Positions 48,467 to 63,339 of a stretch of DNA of 64,000 bases are shown here, piece after piece. The notes beneath the pieces are model-generated. The model searched no databases, was not told the DNA's origin, and saw only the letters and a list, made by a program, of their open reading frames with translations. A program made the position numbers and the translations under genes. How positions within the stretch are numbered: position 1 is the stretch's first letter; every line of letters begins with the position of its first letter. This stretch comes from Hydra vulgaris (lineage: Eukaryota > Cnidaria > Hydrozoa > Anthoathecata > Hydridae), in assembly GCF_038396675.1 (NCBI RefSeq), contig NC_088921.1, positions 40,017,501-40,081,500 of the forward strand, in the 5' to 3' direction.

Positions 48467-48780
48467 ATTATTATATATAACATATGATATATACATAAAA
48501 TATATGATATGTTAATAAAATATCATATAGACTATAATAATCATAATACTATATTATAGTATTTTTATTATTGTTATTATTATTTTTATATTTTTTTTAT
48601 ATTTGGGAAGAGCGGAAGGAAAAAATTTCTTTTGACTTTCGTCCAACATTTGCGAGTTGTCAGAAAGTTAAAACCATTAATTTAATAACAAACTGATTGT
48701 TTTTTAAAAATGCAAATTTATTAGACCAGAATGTTTTTAGAAACATTGGAGTTTGCTCCATGTCTGGAAGTTAGCTATCT

Positions 48781-48981
48781 CATGCGCGGAGTGTTTCTAC
48801 ATCGACTATCTTATAGCCTGACTCGCAAGGGAGTGCTGCTACATCGGCTGACAAATAGCCTGACTCGCAAGGGAGTGCTGCTACATCGACTGACAAATAG
48901 CCTGACTCGCAACGGAGTGCTACTACATCTACTATCTTTTAGCCTGACCCGCAAGGGAGTATTGCTACATCGACTGAGGGT
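48781..48981. repeat. 42-bp tandem repeat, about five copies
   Basis: The unit begins CCTGACTCGCAAGGGAGTGC and encodes SLTRKGVLLHRLTN in an open + frame. It is GC-richer than its surroundings and directly follows a partial copy of the palindromic MITE end (48745-48780). Confidence 0.88.
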
Positions 48982-49090
48982 TTGGTTGGGACAGGCAGTC
49001 TATCAATTAATAAAAAAAATAATTCCGGTCTTGCATTTTAATTTTTACTTTTTGTCAACAAAAAATGGACTTTCTGACAACATATAAGAG

Positions 49091-49095
<5 letters not shown>

Positions 49096-49154
<59 letters not shown>
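49096..49154. repeat. TA microsatellite
   Basis: About 60 bp of TA. Confidence 0.93.
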
Positions 49155-49155
<1 letters not shown>

Positions 49156-49325
49156 AGTGGAAGTTTTTAGAATAAAATAGCTAAATTAAAATAACATAAA
49201 ACACACTGTTTAGTTATATAGTGCGTGATTCTTCACCATTTAGTAAACTTGGCATCGATGTTCATTTTCACGGTATATATTATATATGTATATTTATTTA
49301 TATATTTATATATACATATAATATA

Positions 49326-49327
<2 letters not shown>

Positions 49328-49405
<78 letters not shown>

Positions 49406-49531
49406 CATATGATATATACATAAAATGTATGATATGTTAATAATATATCATATAGACTGTAATAATCATAATACTATATTATAGTATTTTTATTATTGTT
49501 ATTATTATTGTTATTATTTTTATATTTACAA

Positions 49532-49628
<97 letters not shown>
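49328..49628. repeat. Two TA microsatellites with a shared flank
   Basis: TA runs at 49328-49404 and 49541-49628. The sequence between them duplicates 48465-48600. Confidence 0.9.
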
Positions 49629-49629
<1 letters not shown>

Positions 49630-49977
49630 CATTGATAATATATATTTTATATTTATATAATATAAAATTAGTATAGTCAAATATAATAACATACATAGTA
49701 AAACAATTTAATCAAACTCTAAAAAACTATTTACTTTAACAAACTCTAAAACAAATTCAAGCAAATTCTTTATGCAATACACACTGATGAAATAAAAAGA
49801 AAGATCTATTTAATATTTATCACTAATGCATCGCAAATTAAGCAATGTGGTATCGTTAAATTGACAAACTCAAAACCTTATGAAATGGCAATAGATGGCC
49901 TAATCAATGACTCGTAAAGTCACGCATGCGTATTTGAGTTCTCAAAATGCAAAACGAACGGTGAAACTCATAATATA

Positions 49978-50130
49978 GACGTTGAATTAACGTTGATTCA
50001 ACGTCGCGTTAAGTTAGTCGTTTTCAACGAATTTTCAACGTTGATAAAATGTTGATTTTTGGTTATATGATGTCGCGACTAAAAATCAACCGTAAATCAA
50101 CGTTGAAATTACGTCGTGTGTCCACTGGGT
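49978..50130. mobile_element. AACGTTGA-rich MITE block
   Basis: GACGTTGAATTAACGTTGAT at the left and AACGTTGAAATTACGTCG...CCACTGGG at the right belong to the family at 46319 and 63722. Confidence 0.6.
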
Positions 50131-50597
50131 TAACTCTCCAATTAAAAAAATTAGAATTAAAAAATAACGATCATAAAATTGTTTAGAATTTTATCCATAC
50201 GCATATATGGATATATGGTTTCTTGATGACAAGACCATCTGGTCCTCTGCAAGTTTCCCGCGTTCTTTTAATAATAATGATACCATGCAGTTATATTTTT
50301 TGTATTCTATAAATTTTTGAGATTTTATATTTTCTCTTACCATCATATATTTTATAAACATTGTAAATTTGTATCAGTTATATAGATAGAATCACAACAT
50401 TGTAAAGATAAAAGAACAAAAAAAAAAAAAAAATACATGTATGGATAAAATTTCAAATATATAGGGTAAATTTGAATTTTTGGTTTGCGGGTGACCTTTT
50501 ATAACAAGAAAATCAAATTACTATTTTTTTATAAGTTTTGTACAAATATTAAACGATTTATGACCCAGGTAAACGAGGTCAAAAAATTGTCATATCC

Positions 50598-50706
<109 letters not shown>

Positions 50707-50921
50707 GTAAAAAACATTTAGATAAGTGTTTTTTACTAATTTATATTTTTTACTAATTTCTATATATATAAATTAGTAAAAAACACCTATCTAACTTTTT
50801 TCTTTAACTTGAAGAAAAAAGTTAGACAAGTGTTTTTTACTAATTTATTATTGCTCTGTTCTTTAAGAACATTGAGCACTCTATTTGTAAAATACACTAA
50901 CATAATTTACATACTACTGTG

Positions 50922-52217
50922 ATCAAAAAGTAAGGTGAATTTTTTTATAAAATGAAAAATCTTTATTTATTCTTCCAAATCTGTATCGTCCCCCTCAAAA
51001 TAATCCCCCCCTGCCCCAATGCACTTTTGCCAACGTTTTTTCCAGTTTTCGAAGCATGCCGAAAAGTCCTCGGTAGAGATAGCCTTCAATGCGCGTGCCG
51101 ATTCACGTTGGATCTCTTCAATGGACTCAAAACGATTTCCCCGGAGTGGTCTCTTGAGCTTTGGGAACAGCCAGAAGTCACACGGTGCTAAGTCGGGCGA
51201 ATACGGTGGTTGTGGAGCAACATGGGTAGAGTTTTTGGCGAAAAACTCACGAAGAACCAGTGCTGTGTGCGAAGGCGCATTATCGTGGTGCAAAATCCAA
51301 GAGTTATTGGCCCATAATTCCGGTCTCTTTTTGCGAATAGCTTCACGCAAACGTCGCATAACGCTTAAATAATATTCCTTGTTGACAGTTTGGCCAGTTG
51401 GAAGGAATTCGTAGTGCACGACACCACAATAATCAAAGAAAACAGTCAACATGACCTTGATTTTTGAGCGACTTTGACGTGGTTGCTTCGGTCTCGGCTC
51501 GCCTTTTTCTCGGTATTCACTCGATTGGTCGGTTGTTTCAGGATCGTATGCGTAGACCCAAGTCTCATCACCAGTAATAATTTGTTTGTAGACGTCTTGA
51601 TAGTCAGAAAGCATTGCTTCACACGTTTTAACGCGACGCTCTTTTTCAAAGAAATTGAGAAATTTCGGCACCAAACGTGATTTGAGTTTTCTGAGGCCCA
51701 AATGATCCTTCAAAATCGCTTGCACCGACCCAAATGATATTCCAACCATGTCAACAAGGTCTCGAATGGTTAACCGACGATTTGCAAGCACCAATTCTTT
51801 GATTTTGTTGATGTGGTGATCATCAATCGAAGTCGATGGTCGTCCGGAGCGTTCCAAGTCATCAACACGTTTTCGACAGTCTTTGAAGTCTTTGTACCAC
51901 TTGTAAACATTTTTTTGAGACATAGTCTCTTCACCGAAGGCCTTTTGCAACATTCGATACGTTTCAGCAGCAGAAATATCATTCCGCAAACAAAATTTAA
52001 TAGCACTTCTTTGCTCAACAAAATTAGACATCGTGAAAATCGCCGAATACACTTTCGGTACTTCAGAAACAAGCGTAAACAAAAAAAAATAATTATGAGT
52101 TTGACATGTAATTTGGCGCAAATGTTAATGACATTCCTACCAACTTAAAAATAAAAAAGATTGGACGATTCGAATAAGGCCGGATGTTTAAATTAAAAAT
52201 TCACCTTACTTTTTGAT
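50922..52217 (-). mobile_element. mariner element
   Basis: The ends match as inverted ATCAAAAAGTAAGGTGAATTTTT at 50922 and the complement at 52194-52217. A flanking TA pair is not obvious because the right end abuts the T-rich tail of a SINE. The transposase runs on the minus strand between them. Confidence 0.88.
50967..52031 (-). CDS. mariner transposase, apparently intact (354 aa)
   Basis: This cut-and-paste transposase is uninterrupted from MSNFVEQRS to the stop. I chose the ATG at 52031 because the family begins just before the first helix-turn-helix; the frame is open 30 codons further but without similarity. The N-terminus carries two HTH motifs ([11 protein letters not shown]... and [16 protein letters not shown]) with GRPSTS between them. 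The catalytic core has [16 protein letters not shown] and [12 protein letters not shown], with exactly 34 residues between the second and third aspartates (DD34D). The length suits mariner transposases (about 345-355). It is GC-richer than its surroundings, which suggests recent arrival. Confidence 0.95.
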   Translation of the reverse strand: MSNFVEQRSAIKFCLRNDISAAETYRMLQKAFGEETMSQKNVYKWYKDFKDCRKRVDDLERSGRPSTSIDDHHINKIKELVLANRRLTIRDLVDMVGISFGSVQAILKDHLGLRKLKSRLVPKFLNFFEKERRVKTCEAMLSDYQDVYKQIITGDETWVYAYDPETTDQSSEYREKGEPRPKQPRQSRSKIKVMLTVFFDYCGVVHYEFLPTGQTVNKEYYLSVMRRLREAIRKKRPELWANNSWILHHDNAPSHTALVLREFFAKNSTHVAPQPPYSPDLAPCDFWLFPKLKRPLRGNRFESIEEIQRESARALKAISTEDFSACFENWKKRWQKCIGAGGDYFEGDDTDLEE

Positions 52218-52430
52218 TGATTTTTTTTTTTTTTTTAATTTTTTTTTTTTTTTTTTTTAGGTGCCCCAAGAAGTCCTGACGGTCTTGTCACAGAGCACCG
52301 CGGAAGTGCATTTAACCAGGAAGTTCACGCCTCCTTCCTTACCGTGACGCGAAAATATGTCCAGAGATCGTTTCGAACCTGGATCTCCTGCTTATAAAGC
52401 AAGCGTTCTAACCACTGCGCCACGGCCGCA
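52218..52430 (-). repeat. tRNA-derived SINE, full length
   Basis: On the minus strand a tRNA-like head (GGCGCAGTGGTTAGAACGC as A box region, CCAGGTTCGAAACG as B box) at 52430-52365 is followed by a body and a poly-A tail (poly-T at 52218-52259). The head looks close to a real tRNA, so the copy is probably young. Confidence 0.82.
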
Positions 52431-52519
52431 CATTTATTTAATTGTTATACAAAAAAATATTATTATTTATTATATAAATAAAATAATGTTGTTAAATATT
52501 TCTTCAATAGTTTTTACAT

Positions 52520-54324
<1,805 letters not shown>

Positions 54325-54375
54325 CTGAATGAATGAGTATATATATAACAAGGAGATGTTAAGAAAGAGGAGGAC

Positions 54376-54720
54376 ATGACTATCAAAGAGAATAATGCTG
54401 CTTTATTTGCTAAAATTTCAAAAGAAAACAACGAGAAGAACAAAATTTTAAATAATTTAATCATAAGTGGTCTTACTGAGTCATTTAATTTGGAGGATGA
54501 TAAAGAAGTGATTAATGAAGTTCTGACCATCTTAAAAGTGTCTCGTGATGATGTAAAAGTTAAAAAAAGGCTAAAAAAGAAAAAGACATCACTTCTTACT
54601 CCTTCTATTTCTAATGGGATCACCAATCAATTAAATGATGCATCTTTACGTTTCCTGTTGGCGTTAATTGAATTTAACGATTATGGAAAATACCAATTAG
54701 CTTTGGATAACGCTAGATAG
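54376..54720 (+). pseudogene. LINE C ORF1-like fragment
   Basis: A 114-residue frame contains [15 protein letters not shown], an [17 protein letters not shown] helix and a VKKRLKKKK basic stretch. This pattern is common in the nucleic acid-binding ORF1 proteins of CR1-type LINEs. Its start is hidden by the TA repeat. Confidence 0.6.
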
Positions 54721-55194
54721 TTAAAAAACAGTTCTTGTTTCATAAATGTTAATGTCAGACCATATCAAACCGAGAACGAAAGATTAGCTCTATCTAAACT
54801 TTATGCTGAATGTAGAATTAGAAGTAATGCTTTTCCAAATTTATTTGAAGGTCTGCAAAGGAAGCAACTTATTTGAGACATTAGAGATGGAAAAAAAGAT
54901 TTCTGGTCTGGGCGATCTGGCTCAGTTCGATGGATTGAACGAAAAGAATGAAACACCAACAAAAATTCTTTTAGTCCTCTTACTCAATTGTCCTATTCTT
55001 TATCTGAACTTAAATGTCTTTATTTTAATCCAACGTCTTTAGAAAATAAGTGGGATGAATTCCAAGCTAGAATTACATCATTGGATTAACCACAAATTAT
55101 TGCAATTACAGAAACGTGGTTCACTTCTACATCTTTAACAAATCAAGACAATTACACTGCGTACCTTTGAAATAGGACAATTCGTGAAGGTGGT

Positions 55195-56031
55195 GTGGCC
55201 ATATATGTTAAAAAAAATATACCTTCATTTGAATGCAAGTTCAGTGTTAAACAAATAAGTGAGCAAATATGGTGTCAAATTTCAATTGAAAATGATATCT
55301 TGTTAATTGGATGTATTTATCGCCATCGGTCTACTCGAAATGAGTCTAATTTACAAACTAATAAGTCAACCAAATGTGCTAAAGCTCTAATTGATGGTGG
55401 GAAATTTACAAGTATTCTAATTGTTAGTGATTTTAATCATAGTGATATCAGGTGGAGTTATTTGGGTGGTCAATGTAAAAGTGTAAAACAGTCTAGTCAA
55501 CTTTTTTTAGATACTATCAATGATTGTTTCCTATCACAGTTTGTCACTGAACCAACTTTTATCAATAATACGCTTAACCTAGTGCTATTAGATGACCTTG
55601 ATTGTATTTATAATGTTACAATCGGTCCTCCATTTGGATGTACTCAGAAAAATTATTTTCACAATTCACTCCTATGGGATTATAGACTTAAATCATCGAA
55701 TAAAACTTTCAGACTACACAAAGTAAATTATATCTATAACAAAAGTGACTATAATGCAATCAATGAAGGCCAAAAGGCAATCAACTGGCCATACTTCTTC
55801 TCGAATAAATCAGCTGACGAAAGCTTCGAATTATTTAAAGACGCATACATTTTTTTGATTGAACAGCACATTCCTAAGTTCAATGTGTCGTTTAGTTTGA
55901 AGAAGAATGATCCAAAGTGGTTTAATTCTTCTATTAAAGCTGCGATAAATGAAAAATTTAGACTTTTTATGAAGTTACATTGTGCTTCTAGTAAATTTAA
56001 AGACAGTATTCGAGTCTTGTACAATAAATAA
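55195..56031 (+). pseudogene. LINE C endonuclease
   Basis: This is a 278-residue open frame. Upstream, broken frames at 55040-55170 contain PQIIAITETWF (catalytic E). Inside are GGVAIYVKKNIPS, LLIGCIYRHRS and LIVSDFNHSDIRW (usual G-D-F-N-x-x-D-I-x-W; G is changed to S). An S-D-H-motif region and the linker to RT follow. The catalytic E lies in a different open segment, so the protein is broken. Confidence 0.82.
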
Positions 56032-56347
56032 AATCGTCTGATCAAAAAACTTGTGGCTGATGCGGTATTAAAGTTTGAGATTGAAATCATCTTTTCTTGC
56101 AAATCTTGCCCGAAAAAGTTCTACTCTTATGTAAACAGCCAAAAGTCTTGTTAAAGTGACATTCGATCTCTCTTTAACCACAATGGAACATAATTATTCG
56201 ATAAAAAGTCTATAGCAGACTGTCTAAATTATCAATTTTTTAAAGCGTTTCCATCAACTGTAACGCACTCTCAATCCCCTATTTTTCCTCAAAGAACCGA
56301 AGCTGTTTGTTCTCCATTTTCAAGCTCTTTGTTTAATTGTTGTAATA

Positions 56348-56903
56348 TTGAAAAACATTTATTTGCACTTGACATTTCAAAAGCCGCCGGTAATGATGGA
56401 ATTCATCCTCGAGTGCTCAAAACTTGTTCTAAAGAGTTCAGTGTCTCTTTTTCTAATATTTATCAAGTCCTTTGATTCTGGCCAAGTGCCATCTGGGTGG
56501 AAACTCGCTAATATAACACCCATATTCAAAAAAGGTCATCATACTGATCCTGGAAATTACAGGCCTATTTCCATCACCTCTGCAGTTGGAAAAATAATGG
56601 AAGGAATAATGCGTGATGTCATGACTGAACATCTAGTAAAACATGATCTGTTATTTTGGCATCAACATGGTTTTGTCAGATATAGATCGTGCATTATAAA
56701 TCTTCTTGAAGTGCTGGATATAATTACTGAAGCTTTAAGTGATGATTGTGTAGCATTGCTTATTTTGCTAGACTTTGCTAAAGCTTTTGATCGTGTGTCC
56801 ATGTTTTGCTTCATATCAAGTTGGCTGGCTATGATTTTTGCAATAAAATTCTTGATTGGTTCAAGAACTTTCTTGACTGTAGAAAACAACGTGTTGGTTT
56901 TTG

Positions 56904-56907
<4 letters not shown>
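56348..56907 (+). pseudogene. LINE C reverse transcriptase, N-terminal half
   Basis: The frame carries [38 protein letters not shown] and [11 protein letters not shown], the conserved fingers and palm motifs of CR1-like RTs. The part with Y-A-D-D is absent because the TA array replaces it. Confidence 0.85.
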
Positions 56908-56995
<88 letters not shown>

Positions 56996-57051
56996 TTTAT
57001 ATATATATGTATATACATATGTATATATATGTATATATATATATATATGTA

Positions 57052-57142
<91 letters not shown>

Positions 57143-57180
57143 TTATATATATGTATATTTATATGTATATATATATATAA
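56908..57180. repeat. TA microsatellite, about 270 bp
   Basis: Long TA array with TATG/TACA interruptions near 57000-57060 and 57136-57170, placed inside the LINE C RT. Confidence 0.95.
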
Positions 57181-58482
57181 AATCAAATCAATATTAAGAC
57201 GCCGGTTCAAACGGAGAAAACTTCAGCAGTTTGTTAAGAGGTGAGAGTAATAGTCTTATTGTATATATATATAACCAAAAAGTTAATTGTTTTCATCGAG
57301 CGGCTATTGAGAGTCATCTTGTTTATTGTAACAAACGTTCTTAGGAGGAGCAATACGTCTCGTTAAATTATTTATTTACTTTGGACTTTTTGTTTTCATT
57401 ATTTCCGCTCTGAATTTCTTAAGGTCTTTCCCCAAATATTATTATCATTTTATCTGGTGTAAAATAGTCCTCTTATCAATCAAGAGCACTTCGAAGTGTT
57501 TTCTAGCATGTTGGGTTATCATCTCAAAATTTTCAACCAGCATCCTCATGATGAAATTTTTTTTCTTGGATTAGCAGTCAATTGATCAATCATAAGACTC
57601 TTTTCAAGCTTGCAAAACTACTTTATTTTAAAACATGAATATTTTTGTCATTTATTGGGATATCCCAAGTAACACCACCCCCAACCCCAAACTTATAACT
57701 ATTCTTTAACAGTTTTTTTTTGGTGGGCATTTGGTTGTCTTTTATTATCGGAAAATCATCGGTGAAGTTAACAGTAATAAATTTTTTAACAGTCCATACA
57801 TTTTTTATGTACTTGAAAACATGCTCTTTTCTTGTTTAATTTGAAAGCTTTATGGTTGTTATTGATTGTTTGGTTTCCTTAAACTTACTTACTAAAGTTT
57901 AAAAAAAAACGAGGCCGGGTTGCTGTACATCATCTGATTGCTAATCGCGCAACTGATCGTAAAGTATTTTCCCTGGGCTTGAAATATTGAGCATGAAAAA
58001 TAAGCTTTAATATCCCACAGTTATCTACGAACCAAACATATGGAGCTTGTGTTGGGTGCAATAATCTTACTTCTGCCATCTGGTTGATGACTTTCTTTTC
58101 GTAGTTCATTGCGTTTTTGAAATTTTTACACTTAACATAGTATTCATCAGTACATTATTTGCATAACTTTTTTATTTCTTCTTCACGCAAAATTAACATC
58201 AGCTAAATGTTATCAAGAACAAAGAATTTTTGTTAAACAGAACGCTTTTCTATTCTTAAATAAATTTAGCTTTATATTACCATACATTCAGACCGACAAT
58301 AAAACAGGTTTTAACAGTAGTATTTTAAACACCTTTTATATTATTTCATTCACATCAAATTTAGAACTGGTTTTAATTCCATTCAGAAAGCGCAAAAAGC
58401 GATGTTGTTTTAATAAGACACGATTTAGACGCAGTTTATTTAAGTGCAGGTTTAGTCTATGATGGGAGAGGCCTGTTTTAAT
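57181..58482. other. Unassigned intergenic sequence
   Basis: Slightly GC-richer than its surroundings in 57900-58130. Minus-strand frames such as EVRLLHPTQAPYVWF suggest an old coding remnant of a mobile element, but no domain is clear. Confidence 0.35.
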
Positions 58483-58490
58483 GTTTTATG

Positions 58491-59109
58491 TAGGGTTAGG
58501 ACTATTGTAATTGTAATGTAATAAAATTACAATAACTATTGTAGTGTATTACTTTACATTAAAGTAGAAAATCTAACGTATTTTAACATATTTATATTCA
58601 TCTCTGACGAACTTACTATTATTTTTGCTATTTTTTATTTACGGATTTATAAAATATTGCAAATTTTATTTTTCACATATTTAGATTTCGCATCACCTAT
58701 CTTGTTATGTATTTCTAAGCTCTAAATGGCCGCAAAATATTGCCTGTCTGATGATAGCCTTACTATTATGAAAAATAACATTCATAAATTATTTTATTCA
58801 GCTCAATTTAATACAATTTTGACACTAAAATTATTTTTTTTATTACAATAACAATAGATTGTTAATGTATTACAAAGACGAATTACAATACAATATTTAT
58901 TGTTATTGTAGTGGGTCATTACAATACATTTTTTTTTCAGATATTGTTATTGTTTTATAAAGATGAATTGCAATACAATATTTATTGTTATTGTATTACA
59001 GAATTACAATAGTTGTAAATTGTTATTGTTTCTAAATTAAGTTAAAACAATAACAATAATTATTGTTACTGTTGTTGTTTTCATTACAATTACAATAGTC
59101 CTAACCCTA
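58491..59109. mobile_element. 619-bp hAT MITE, perfect 8-bp target duplication
   Basis: The ends TAGGGTTAGGACTATTGTAA and their exact complement are inverted. GTTTTATG flanks both sides (58483-58490, 59110-59117). The interior is rich in ATTGTTATTGTA and TACAATA units, so the whole element is partly self-complementary. No coding capacity. Confidence 0.9.
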
Positions 59110-59117
59110 GTTTTATG

Positions 59118-60052
59118 CAATGAAATAGTTTGTATTTAATACTGAGAAAAGAAAAAAAAATTTCATAAAAGCAGATTTCCACTTACAGAAAAATTTCCGT
59201 GGAACGAAACTGAAAAGAAAACTATTCATGAATAGTGAAGAAAACTTTTCATGAATAGAACGGAACAGAAATAGAATTTTATTTTCTGTTCCGCAAAAAA
59301 ATTTCCTGAAATCAGAAATCCGCTTTTAAATAATTGAGAAATAGTTTTATAAATCCATCGAAATCCATTGAAAAAAGCTTCGGAGGTGGAGGAGGGGGTT
59401 GAACAGAAATTGATAAGCATTAACTTCCTCCTCCTTCTTCCTCTTTGATTCGATTGGTGAGAGTAAGTGTGGCTTTTCTAGGAGAAATGAAACTATTAAA
59501 TGTATAGACTGTGTAAACTTAGTATTAAACATGTGACACACTAATAGAGACTGGAACTTATTATCTTTTTTCTATTATCTTATTAAAGTTTTCCAACAAA
59601 AAGTACTTTTAATACAAAGCTATATATAAATTCTGAGTTACAATAAAACTTAGCAGCTTAAAAAATTAAAAAATACAGCGTTTTATTGTTTATCAATTGC
59701 AAAAACGTGGAGACTTGCATAAACCCAACGGTAATTGAGAACTACTCAAACGTCATTGAAAATTTAAATTAAGTTTTTATGTTTTATAAATATTTATTTT
59801 ACATGTAATATGTATTCAACTAGACAGGTTTTCACACATTTAACTGACACAAAGCTTTTTCAATCTATGCTTTAAGTGGGCAAAGTAACTTATAAAAACG
59901 TCTGATTGACGTCAGATTTTATGTCAAAGCTAAAATCGCAAATGTCAGTTAATGTCTAAATAAAGACATTAAAACAATATTACGATGTAACATATTTCCG
60001 CTAACTTTGAGCGAAATTTTTTAACGATAAATTTAAAAGAAAAAATCTATTG

Positions 60053-60057
<5 letters not shown>
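59118..60057. other. AT-rich intergenic sequence
   Basis: A small inverted or direct repeat of CTATTCATGAATAG and ACTTTTCATGAATAG lies at 59222-59260. I see no gene. Confidence 0.5.

Positions 60058-60130
<73 letters not shown>
60058..60130. repeat. TA microsatellite
   Basis: About 72 bp of TA. Confidence 0.94.
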
Positions 60131-60132
<2 letters not shown>

Positions 60133-62190
60133 GCGATTTTACAAATAAAATGATCGAGGGGGTTTGAATACTTAAAAAGTACCGACTAGGCCCTTTAAAA
60201 AAAAAAGATTCTCAAAATTAGGGTTTTTATTTTCGCACTTGTAATTCCATTGCTTCTCATTGTAGCCATAACACTACCTAAATAATAAAGTTTGTTTTAA
60301 CATAAGAGTTATAAACAAGTTTTAAAAACAAACATACAAGAGTTTGACATCCTGTTGAGTTTCTATGAAAAATCTTTTGAGAAACGGTCATAAATAGAGT
60401 TTCAAACTTTCCAATTTTAAAAATCTTTTTTTTTTTAACTTCAATTTAGTACGTTCTTTGTAATGATCATATTCAAATGCCAGCCTTTTTTTTTAAATTA
60501 CAAAATACCTTTTTTATCTAGTTAAAAAAGGTTTAATTTTTCAAAACATCCTTTTTTCCGTTACTGTGTCGAAACTTAAATCTTATCATGGTGGTTGATC
60601 TCTTATATGTTGAAGCTGAACATAACTTTTGACGACATCAGACTATGAAACAAAAGCATGCTTACAGTTAAATGCATATGACATATTAAAAGAAATTATT
60701 TATTGACCAATAAGTTTTCTATCCTTTGGTCTACTTATATTAAATGTAAAAATAATAATGGCTATAATACAACCCTTTTTCATTAAGGAAACTAAATAAT
60801 TTTAGTCAATAGTTAGCGAAAAAAACTACCATACTACCATATTTTTATGTTTTTCTTCAAAAAAATCACACCAACTTTTAAAAGATAACCATCCTATATA
60901 AATTTAACGTAATAATCTTTGTATATACCTGTCTGACATTAGTTATCCACTGTTTTAATGACTTGATAACAAAAAATATTACAAAAAAATATATATTATT
61001 AAGTTCTAAGAACAAATTGATTTAATAATTAAGTTTAGTAATTAGTTTAGTAATTAGTAATTTCCTATTATACGTAAGTTAATAAACAGTTTAATCAAAT
61101 TTTAAACGACATTAATAAAGTTTTAAACGACAAGTTTTAAACGGCTTAGGGAGTTTATTAGTAAAATTTCCAAAATCCTCAAGCTGATAAATATTATGTT
61201 CATATTATATAATTATTTATAATTATTATAAATATTATAAATCACAAAATAAATTTACATAGTAAAAAATGAAATACTGAGATTCAACAATTATCTTTTT
61301 AGTCATCTAAAACACTTGACCGTGGATTTCAGGGGCCCGAAAAAAGTCATTAGAAGAGCAGGTTACCAGTTTTTAATCCAAAATTTTTAACACATATTTT
61401 TAACACATATTTTTAACACATATTTACTGCAAAAAAAATAAACTTAATCTTCTTACAAAATCTTACCTAGGTTTATACAAAATTCAAGATCTCTTCTCTC
61501 ATTTGCAAATATCACAAGTTTAAACAATTGCAATTGCAATTGCAATGCAAATTACCCAAACCTCCTTTGTTTAAACAAAGGAGGGTTGGATAAAAGTTAG
61601 GTTATGGATTTTAGATTTGTTCTGGAAGAAACCCTTGAAAATACCATCGTTCTGAAAGAATGGTACATGCACGAAACAATAAAATATTGTGTCGATTTAG
61701 TTAATTTGATAATCAGAGCCCTCCCAAACGGGGGTGTCCCCCCCCCCCCCATTGTTGTCATACATGCATTTGAGTTGGCACATTTGTACATTTAGCACTT
61801 GAGTTGGCAAGTTTTGAAGTATATTTGGCAAATTTCAAAACATCGAGGACTTTTTTTTTGGAACTTTAGTTGACAGAAAATACATAAGACATCCCAACAC
61901 CCCCCTTCCCTATGAGAAACCTCTTTGGGACGGCCTTGAGGATAATACTTTGGTAATTCTTAATTTAGAAAATGAAATTGAAAATAATCTTTAAACAAAA
62001 AAATTTAATTTTTAAATCTAAATAAAAAACAAAACAAAACAAAACAAAAAATATTTTATCATCAAGTTTACAAAACATTTTCATTTCTTGCATGAATACA
62101 CAATACACTTGCATACACAATATTCTAAATTGCAAGCAAATATAAATAACTTTTTGTATGTACCGAATAGTTATGAAGTTAGTATGTACT
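60131..62190. other. AT-rich intergenic sequence
   Basis: A C run at 61738-61750 and a repeated TTTTTAACACATA at 61387-61425 are the only structure. GGGGGTG/CACCCCC-rich bits near 61720 and 61895 look like transposon-end debris. No gene is supported. Confidence 0.45.
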
Positions 62191-62196
62191 TTAACG

Positions 62197-62277
62197 TTAT
62201 AAGAAAATCTTCTATTCCTTTCGTTATAAGAAAATCTTCTATTCCTTTCGTTATAAGAAAATCTTCTATTCCTTTTC
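62197..62277. repeat. 27-bp tandem repeat, three copies
   Basis: GTTATAAGAAAATCTTCTAT plus TCCTTTC repeats three times without change. Confidence 0.93.
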
Positions 62278-62670
62278 TTATTCCTTTCTTCAAAGCTATG
62301 TAAGTGTAACAGCAACAGCATTTGCTTAATACATCAATAGAACGTGAATTTCTATTTAATTTCAGACACCTTTTTTTATCACATTTTTTAAATTTTACGG
62401 AATTAGTAGTATTATATTTATTGCATCTCTTGTTAAACTGTGCTTAACAGCAACTTAAGAAAGTTCTTCATAAATTAAATAAACTGATTTTGGTTCAGAA
62501 ACAGTATCACTGAATTCAAAATCACTGGAAAAATCAATTATTTTTGACACACCATCACGGCTGTCATTCTTATTTTCCGATATATATTCTATATAACAGA
62601 GAGACTTAATAACCTTTTAAATTTTTTTAAAGTCATCTCGACTTGTTTTTCGGTAACGTAATATCTTCAG

Positions 62671-62808
62671 GTAATAGTTTATTTAATGAACTTGACAACA
62701 AATCGGTGCAAACTGTACTGGAGACATATCTATTATCTCTTACATTATATGTGATAAAAGTTATATGTCCAGTACAGTTTGCTCTAATATGTTGTCAAGT
62801 TCATTAAT
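62671..62808. repeat. Foldback hairpin
   Basis: TTAATGAACTTGACAACA...CAAACTGTACTGGA-ACATAT pairs with ATATGTCCAGTACAGTTTG...TGTTGTCAAGTTCATTAA. Arms are about 48 bp with a few mismatches and a 40-base centre. It resembles a small MITE. Confidence 0.8.
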
Positions 62809-63339
62809 GTAATATTATATTTATAAGTTATATAAGGAGATATAAAGTTATTAAAATATCGTTTTGCTAAAGCATTTCACATATATCATTTAATATTACT
62901 ACATGATATCTGATATAGGTGTGTAAAAATTACAAATTTTTATTCCACAAAATGTCATGCGCATTCAAGCAACGAAACCTGAGAACTACCAATCGCGAAA
63001 TATCTCATTTGGTTAACGGTATTATGGTTATAATATTAACTGAATGTATTCATGTAATACCAATCGCTTTTTGAAAGTTTTGAAAGTCGAGTGACACGTG
63101 ACTCGACTTGGCATTTCTAGTAATAAGAAAAAACATGATGAAAAAGTCGATGATTATTTACCGAAAACTATATCTTGTGAGTTAAAGTGGGTCTTAATTT
63201 AAAATAATTTTAAAACTTATATAAATTAAATAGCCGATATTGAAACATTCTAAAGCCATATTAAGAGCACAAACGGTTTTTTTTTGTTTGATTCTTGAAT
63301 TTTTTGCGCTTCCGTATGTAAATGCAAACCCGTATGTTT

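Larger units (their letters stand above)
54355..56907 (+). mobile_element. LINE family C copy (CR1-like), sense
   Basis: ORF1-like, endonuclease and RT segments follow in order on the + strand, with stops between and within them. The RT is cut at its palm by the TA array starting at 56908, so the thumb and 3' end are missing. Families A and B differ clearly from it in sequence. Confidence 0.85.

Noticed and set aside
52365..52430. Functional tRNA gene on the minus strand
   Set aside because: It continues into a SINE body with a poly-A tail, and the T arm and acceptor stem do not pair well.
62088..62303. Small protein with RKSSIPFVI repeats
   Set aside because: It is the translation of a 27-bp tandem repeat, open on both strands, with no other support.
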